DNA of 64,000 bases from contig JAIOJX010000026.1 in the NCBI GenBank assembly GCA_022376925.1, positions 255,313,330 to 255,377,329 on the forward strand. Direction: 5' to 3'. Shown here in pieces: positions 57,556-64,000 of this stretch. The translations under genes and the position numbers were made by a program. Positions within the stretch are counted from its first letter, which is position 1. Each line of letters starts with the position of its first letter. The notes beneath the pieces are model-generated. The model did no database searches. It was not told the DNA's origin and saw only the letters and a list, made by a program, of their open reading frames with translations. This DNA is from Tragulus kanchil (taxonomy: Eukaryota > Chordata > Mammalia > Artiodactyla > Tragulidae).

Positions 57556-59010
57556 CCACATTTGAAAAGCTTCTTTTTCAATGTATATAACATATACCAA
57601 CAGATACTCATTTGAAATGAAATAGCAATTTTTCATCATAACAGTTTCTAAGTGTGCGGTTCAGTAGTGTTAAATATATTTACAATTGTTGCATAAACAA
57701 TCCCTAGAACTTCTTCATCCTAGAAAAGTGAAATTCTGTAGAAGAGCAATTCCATGTTTCCTTCTCACCTGGCAATCACCATTTTGCCTTCTGTTCCTAT
57801 GAACTTGATCACTCCAGATACCTTATATTAATGAAATCATGTAGTATTTGTCTTAATGATCATTTTACTGAAGGCTTATCCATCATGTAGCATGTGCTAG
57901 AATTACTTTCCTTTTTTAAGGCTAAATACTACATTTTGTTTATCCATGTTCATCTATTGATGGACGTAATTGCTTTCCTCTCTTGGCTATTGTGAGTACT
58001 GCTGTAACAAGCATGAGATAAAAAATGTTTCTTTGAGACCCTTCTTTCAGTTCTTTTGAGTGTATATCCATAAGTGGAATTACTGTATCCTACAGTCAAT
58101 CCTAAAGGAAATCAACCCTGAATATTCATTGGGAGTACTAATGCTGAATCTCCAATACCAACTGATGCAAGGAAGCTGACTCATTGGAAAAGACCATGAT
58201 GCTGGGAAAAACTGAGGGCAGGAGGAGAAGGGGCAACAGAGGATGAGATGGTTGTATAGCATCACTGTCTCAATGGACATGAATTTGAGCAAACTCTAGG
58301 AGATAGTGGAAGATAGGGGAGCCTGGCATGCTGCAGTCCATGGGAGCACAAAAAAATCAGACATGACTTAGTGACTGAACAACAACAACAAGGTTCATTC
58401 TCTCTTTAATTTTCAGAGAAACTGTCATACTGATTTTCATAGCTGATGCACAATTCTATGTGCCTACCACCACTGCACAAGGGTTCCAATTTTTTTACAT
58501 CCTCAGTACCACTTGCAGTTTTCCAAGTTTTCTTGATAACTATCCTAATGAGTATGAGGTGATTTGTAGTTTTCATTTGCGTTTTTCTAATAATTAGCGA
58601 CATTGAGCATTTTTTTCATGTGTTTCTTGGCTATTTGTGTGTCACCTTTGGAGAAATGTCTACTCAAGTCCTCTGTGCATTGTTTAATTGTTTTTATAAT
58701 GTTGTTGTTTAGTTGTAGAAGTTATATATTTTAGGTATTAACTCCTTATCAGATATATTATTTATAAGTATTTTCTCCTGTTCTGTAGGTTACCCTTTTG
58801 GTCTGTAGACTGTGTACTTTGATATGCATAAAATTTTAATTTTTTGATGTAATCCAATTTGTCTAGTTTTACTTTTGTTGCCTGTGTCTTTGGTGTTATT
58901 TTCAATGTCATAAAGCTTTTACCTATGTTTCTTCCAAATTTGTAGTTTTGGGTCTTACCTTTAGGTTTTCGATTCATTTTGAGTTAATTTGTGTATATGG
59001 TATACATGGC
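57556..59010 (-). mobile_element. Old L1 3' half, split by a BovB 3' end
   Basis: Antisense L1: 'acagatactcatttgaaatg', 'tggcaatcaccattttgcct', 'ttcatctattgatggacgta', 'agtgtatatccataagtgga', then after the BovB 'catcctcagtaccacttgca', 'aatgagtatgaggtgatttg' and 'tttcgattcattttgagtta'. Relict frames (MSLIIRKTQMKTTNHLILIR at 58406-58603 and KITPKTQATKVKLDKLDYIKKLKF at 58762-58977) are ORF2 remains. The part from 58438 is duplicated at 59564. Confidence 0.8.
58094..58391 (+). mobile_element. BovB LINE 3' end
   Basis: A 298-bp sense piece: 'cagtcaatcctaaaggaaat', 'gactcattggaaaagaccat', 'gaggagaaggggcaacagag', 'ctcaatggacatgaatttga', ending in ACAACAACAACAA. BovB is the RTE-type LINE that mobilises Bov-tA in ruminants, whose tail it shares. 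It is 5'-truncated with no ORF. Confidence 0.9.
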
Positions 59011-60690
59011 CTGTGTATAGCCTGTGTTTTTATTTTTCATATTCCTTTGTTGTCTAACTTTACACTTGTTACAGCTTGCATTCCTCCTTACAAGTTAAAG
59101 TTTTCTCAAAATCATTGAACCTATGTAAAGAACTTCTTTATTGAGTGAGATACTGTTTGTTTTCCAGATTTTTGGAACATATTTCTAAAATAGTACCTGC
59201 TCTTTTCTACAGTTTGAGAAAATAGAACAGGCAGTAAAACCTCCAGAAAATCATTAAAGACTTTGTGTTCAAAACCATTTTAGTTGCTTCACATCAAATT
59301 AGTGTCTTCTCATCTTCTCCACAAGGAACAGAATGTCCATTCTGCCCATCCATAGATCCCTCTGGACAGAATAATGGTCTTCCTCCTCCAGATCACTTTC
59401 TGAATTTGTATTAGTTCCTATATTATTAAGTTTGTTGAGGGACATATCTTTATCTTACATGTATTTGGATTCTTTCATGGTATCTATCCAGCTCTTTAGG
59501 TATATACGTACTAAAAAACGGTTGAACAAATACTCAATAATATGTCACAATCATGGTAAATAACATAGCTGATGCACAATTCTATTCCACCACTGCACAA
59601 GGGTTCCAATTTTTTTACATCCTCAGTACCACTTGCAGTTTTCCAAGTTTTCTTGATAACTATCCTAATGAGTATGAGGTGATTTGTAGTTTTCATTTGC
59701 GTTTTTCTAATAATTAGCGACATTGAGCATTTTTTTCATGTGTTTCTTGGCTATTTGTGTGTCACCTTTGGAGAAATGTCTACTCAAGTCCTCTGTGCAT
59801 TGTTTAATTGTTTTTATAATGTTGTTGTTTAGTTGTAGAAGTTATATATTTTAGGTATTAACTCCTTATCAGATATATTATTTATAAGTATTTTCTCCTG
59901 TTCTGTAGGTTACCCTTTTGGTCTGTAGACTGTGTACTTTGATATGCATAAAATTTTAATTTTTTGATGTAATCCAATTTGTCTAGTTTTACTTTTGTTG
60001 CCTGTGTCTTTGGTGTTATTTTCAATGTCATAAAGCTTTTACCTATGTTTCTTCCAAATTTGTAGTTTTGGGTCTTACCTTTAGGTTTTCGATTCATTTT
60101 GAGTTAATTTGTGTATATGGTATACATGGCCTGTGTATAGCCTGTGTTTTTATTTTTCATATTCCTTTGTTGTCTAACTTTACACTTGTTACAGCTTGCA
60201 TTCCTCCTTACAAGTTAAAGTTTTCTCAAAATCATTGAACCTATGTAAAGAACTTCTTTATTGAGTGAGATACTGTTTGTTTTCCAGATTTTTGGAACAT
60301 ATTTCTAAAATAGTACCTGCTCTTTTCTACAGTTTGAGAAAATAGAACAGGCAGTAAAACCTCCAGAAAATCATTAAAGACTTTGTGTTCAAAACCATTT
60401 TAGTTGCTTCACATCAAATTAGTGTCTTCTCATCTTCTCCACAAGGAACAGAATGTCCATTCTGCCCATCCATAGATCCCTCTGGACAGAATAATGGTCT
60501 TCCTCCTCCAGATCACTTTCTGAATTTGTATTAGTTCCTATATTATTAAGTTTGTTGAGGGACATATCTTTATCTTACATGTATTTGGATTCTTTCATGG
60601 TATCTATCCAGCTCTTTAGGTATATACGTACTAAAAAAACGGTTGCATTGAATTTCATTTATATATAACTCAATAATATGTCACAATCAT
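58438..60690. repeat. Direct duplication 20 (offset 1126 falling to 1120 bp)
   Basis: Bases 58438-59562 recur at 59564-60690. Copy 2 lacks six bases in 'tatgtgcctaccaccac' near 59587. Copy 1 near 59524 lacks about 20 bases between GGTTG and ACTCAATAATATG that copy 2 has at 60645-60668. Content: old L1 and intron. Confidence 0.95.
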
Positions 60691-61298
60691 GTAAGAAATG
60701 AAGTTTATGTAATGTAATTAGGTACATAATTAACACTCATCAAATATTTAATTGCCTTTCAAACATTTAACATGTAAATACAGTATGTTCTGATTATGTT
60801 ACACTAAGATTAAAAAAAAAGTTACATTTTAATCAGGTATTTAGGAATTCATAAATTTAAAACTTCAGTGGAAAAGTTAAGCTAATATTTAAATCTTGGC
60901 CTATGAATTAAATTAAAAGACATTTTCTTTATTTTATATTGCTTTTAAGTGAGAATAAAATACTTTAAAAGTCAGGATAATAGAGAAAATTATATCTTTA
61001 TCTCGATATTATTTTATTCATTTTATTTGAGACAAAAATTAGGTTTATTGTTTACTTCTTTTGGTGAATGCTGAGTGTATTGTGGACCCAAAGTCTAGAG
61101 AAAATGTAAGGGAACTACCTAGCACAAAGCTGTCATACAACATAATTTTATTAATAATCATAACTTCCCACTTTCTTCATTTTATCCAATGTATTCCTGA
61201 GCTCTTAAGATAACTGAAATACTTTCATGGCCATAATCAGTATAATGTCAAAAGTGTTTTTCACTAAAGAATGAAGATAAGTGCTGATCCTACATTTA
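60691..61298. other. AT-rich intron, no feature recognised
   Basis: Unique, very AT-rich and not duplicated. No coding signal. Confidence 0.4.
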
Positions 61299-61617
61299 CA
61301 ATATAGTATTTCTCAACCAAAGTTAAAAATAATTTGAAAAAATAAAAAGCCCAAAATTAGGTTTGGATCTTTTCCTTTCTGATTTTTTTATTCTCCAAAA
61401 ATTGCTATCAGAAGGAAAAAATGAATTCTACTGGCTGGCTTCACAGAGATCAAGATGGGCTTAGAAAGATGGACAAGAGTTCCAGAAGGCAAAGAAGGAA
61501 GGGTCCATTATATTCTGGGAATAGCAGATATGATATGGATATCACATTGGGATTGTGTATATGGGAGTAGAGAGTGACTGGAGATGAAGTTTAAGCATTT
61601 GCATGAGGTAGGTCAAA

Positions 61618-61780
61618 TAAAGCTACTATTTGTGGTAAGTACTATTATTGTTTCGAACTTATAGATAAAGAAACTAACACACAAAAGATTGACTTGCTCA
61701 GGCCATGACTTAGCAAGTGTAAAAGCAGAGATTCAAACCTATAAGGGCCTGGGCTTTTAACAATTAGACATAAACATAAT
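61618..61780 (-). mobile_element. MIR SINE relic (again at 62730-62892)
   Basis: Antisense MIR-like order: 'ctattattgtttcgaactta', 'agataaagaaactaacacac', 'ttgacttgctcaggccatga', 'agcagagattcaaacctata' and 'gggcctgggcttttaacaat'. The second copy comes from duplication 21. Confidence 0.7.
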
Positions 61781-62051
61781 GCAGAACCTTTTTCTTTATG
61801 TGACTGGATGGGACTAGATGTCTATCAACTGGAAGACAGACAGTCTTTAGCCAATCATAACTATTTTTTAAAAGTTGAGACTCTCTGATGAAGTAATAAG
61901 GAATTCCTAGTTATCTGTATTACAAAAGTTTTCCAGAAAATTTTGCAAAAAATTGAAAAATTTTATAATTAGTAAATTCCTACAAGATGGATTCATTTCC
62001 ACAAGACTGTCTCACTGGAGACAATTTTTAATAGAACTTTATGTTCTCTTG

Positions 62052-62277
62052 GACTTCCCAGGTGATGCTAGTGATAAAGAACCCACTTGCTAATGCAGGA
62101 AACATAGTAGACAGGAGTTCCATCCCTGGACTGGGAAGATTCCCTGGAGGAGGGCATACCAACCCACTCCAGTATTCTTTCTCTGTAGAAATCAAATGGA
62201 CAGAGGAGCCTGGTGGGCTTCAGTCCATAGGCCTGCAAATGGTTGGACAGGACATGACTTATTAGCACAGCACAGCA
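62052..62277 (+). mobile_element. Bov-tA SINE (again at 63164-63390)
   Basis: Sense Bov-tA: 'gacttcccaggtgatgctag', 'aagaacccacttgctaatgc', 'ggaagattccctggaggagg', 'caaatggacagaggagcctg', ending in AGCACAGCACAGCAC. Open frames on both strands are SINE readings. The two copies differ at the 3' end as noted for duplication 21. Confidence 0.88.
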
Positions 62278-63511
62278 CATGTTCTCTTATTTTAAATTCT
62301 TATCTCTGCTACACCACAGAATGAATAATCTTTTGTTTCCTTATTTCAGATGTCTTTTATTTGAAAAAGAAAGAATTATTTTCCCTGTTCTTATTGGTCT
62401 GATAAAAATTCAATATAGTATTTCTCAACCAAAGTTAAAAATAATTTGAAAAAATAAAAAGCCCAAAATTAGGTTTGGATCTTTTCCTTTCTGATTTTTT
62501 TATTCTCCAAAAATTGCTATCAGAAGGAAAAAATGAATTCTACTGGCTGGCTTCACAGAGATCAAGATGGGCTTAGAAAGATGGACAAGAGTTCCAGAAG
62601 GCAAAGAAGGAAGGGTCCATTATATTCTGGGAATAGCAGATATGATATGGATATCACATTGGGATTGTGTATATGGGAGTAGAGAGTGACTGGAGATGAA
62701 GTTTAAGCATTTGCATGAGGTAGGTCAAATAAAGCTACTATTTGTGGTAAGTACTATTATTGTTTCGAACTTATAGATAAAGAAACTAACACACAAAAGA
62801 TTGACTTGCTCAGGCCATGACTTAGCAAGTGTAAAAGCAGAGATTCAAACCTATAAGGGCCTGGGCTTTTAACAATTAGACATAAACATAATGCAGAACC
62901 TTTTTCTTTATGTGACTGGATGGGACTAGATGTCTATCAACTGGAAGACAGACAGTCTTTAGCCAATCATAACTATTTTTTAAAAGTTGAGACTCTCTGA
63001 TGAAGTAATAAGGAATTCCTAGTTATCTGTATTACAAAAGTTTTCCAGAAAATTTTGCAAAAAATTGAAAAATTTTATAATTAGTAAATTCCTACAAGAT
63101 GGATTCATTTCCACAAGACTGTCTCACTGGAGACAATTTTTAATAGAACTTTATGTTCTCTTGGACTTCCCAGGTGATGCTAGTGATAAAGAACCCACTT
63201 GCTAATGCAGGAAACATAGTAGACAGGAGTTCCATCCCTGGACTGGGAAGATTCCCTGGAGGAGGGCATACCAACCCACTCCAGTATTCTTTCTCTGTAG
63301 AAATCAAATGGACAGAGGAGCCTGGTGGGCTTCAGTCCATAGGCCTGCAAATGGTTGGACAGGACTGATGCAACTTAGCACAGCACAGCACATGTTCTCT
63401 TATTTTAAATTCTTATCTCTGCTACACCACAGAATGAATAATCTTTTGTTTCCTTATTTCAGATGTCTTTTATTTGAAAAAGAAAGAATTATTTTCCCTG
63501 TTCTTATTGGT

Positions 63512-64000
63512 TGCTAACTTTTGTGCAATTTAATCTTGTTGATACAGGCTCGGTGTCACTTGATGGTACAATTCTAAGTGATATTTTTTCCATTGGTAAT
63601 GATTAGTGGAGTTAACTAACTACATAGGATCCACTTAAAATAATACATTTTGCCTTCCGAATACGTCACATTTTTTAGGATAGACTAACAGTGAAGATAC
63701 CAGAAAAAAACAGCCAGTAGTAAATTTTATTCCCTAGCTGACTACCTTTGCCACCTGTTTACATTTCATAGTGAATTGTTCTGTTTCTCTCCTGGGTATC
63801 CTAAAAATAAGAACTAAATAAGAAAAGGATTTTTTTTTAAAAAAAACAGTCAGTCTTTAATAATGGAATTGCTTTTATTCCTAAAATTAACTATCAGGTG
63901 ATTTATACCACATGTTCCATCATTCTTCATACTCATTGTTTCACATGAAGTTTGCATGTGACCCACATCAATTTATTTTGATATATAAATTTATTTGTGA
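63512..64000. other. Intronic sequence to the window end
   Basis: Unique AT-rich sequence with an A/T-run at 63830-63847. No exon of SLC4A10 with the expected next residues (HRTLF and the following His/Arg-rich run) is seen here or anywhere downstream of 53.1 kb. Confidence 0.45.

Larger units (their letters stand above)
61299..63511. repeat. Direct duplication 21 (offset 1112-1113 bp)
   Basis: Bases 61299-62398 recur at 62411-63511 with a 12-bp spacer (CTGATAAAAATT). The main difference is in the Bov-tA 3' end: 'aggacatgacttattagcac' at 62248 against 'aggactgatgcaacttagca' at 63360. Confidence 0.95.

Noticed and set aside
1195..63511. A natural satellite or transposon-driven tandem duplication system
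   Set aside because: There is no common sequence, terminal motif or target duplication at the edges, and each pair has different content. The only constant is length, which points to a technical cause.
1..64000. Endogenous retrovirus or LTR elements
   Set aside because: I found no LTR pair, primer-binding site or retroviral gene fragment that I could support. Some unassigned old repeat pieces remain.

Overview
The window is nuclear DNA of a ruminant artiodactyl. It carries Bov-tA SINEs, the 3' end of a BovB LINE, ruminant-type L1 LINEs and CHR-like tRNA SINEs, against an AT-rich intronic background with old MIR, MER5A and L1 relics. There are no prokaryotic genes, no rRNA or tRNA genes and no CRISPR arrays. 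Almost every long ORF lies in a LINE or SINE.

One host gene is visible. An 82-nt exon on the + strand (51724-51805, repeated at 52811-52892) has a strong acceptor and donor. It encodes the N-terminal RNDEEAVVDRGG...FEKEDLEG stretch that I recognise as SLC4A10, the neuronal Na+-coupled bicarbonate transporter NBCn2/NCBE. The rest of the window therefore reads as its very large flanking introns: the upstream intron from 1 to about 51.7 kb and the downstream intron from about 51.8 kb to the end. I see neither the preceding start exon nor the following exon.

The dominant structure is a series of 21 direct, nearly back-to-back duplications. Their offsets are 1086-1177 bp and they start about every 1-6 kb, whatever the underlying sequence (unique intron, MIR, Bov-tA, L1 ORF1, L1 ORF2, or the coding exon). 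Copies differ mainly by homopolymer or short indels. Several junctions hold a few to about 45 bp that look like deletion-ridden readings of nearby sequence. Neighbouring duplications often overlap, so some segments occur three times. The offsets sum to about 23.6 kb, so the underlying locus is probably only about 40.4 kb. I read this as systematic false duplication during assembly or gap filling, not biology. It has a biological consequence for annotation, because it doubles an SLC4A10 exon whose length is not a multiple of three.

Layout: 1-5.4 kb, intron with a MIR and duplications 1-2. 5.6-10.9 kb, a short L1 insertion, then a twin-primed (5'-inverted) L1 containing a CHR-like SINE and a second nested L1. 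11-22.6 kb, intron with MIR, MER5A, Bov-tA and an old L1. 22.6-25 kb, an old + strand L1 carrying two oppositely oriented CHR-like SINEs. 25-35 kb, intron with MIR and an old L1 ORF1-like stretch. 35.15-43.73 kb, a long L1 on the - strand with both ends but lacking the reverse transcriptase core. 43.76-45.5 kb, an older L1 with 5' inversion and a SINE. 45.5-57.2 kb, intron with SINEs and the SLC4A10 exon. 57.5-60.1 kb, an old L1 with a BovB 3' end inside. 60.7-64 kb, intron with a Bov-tA and a MIR.
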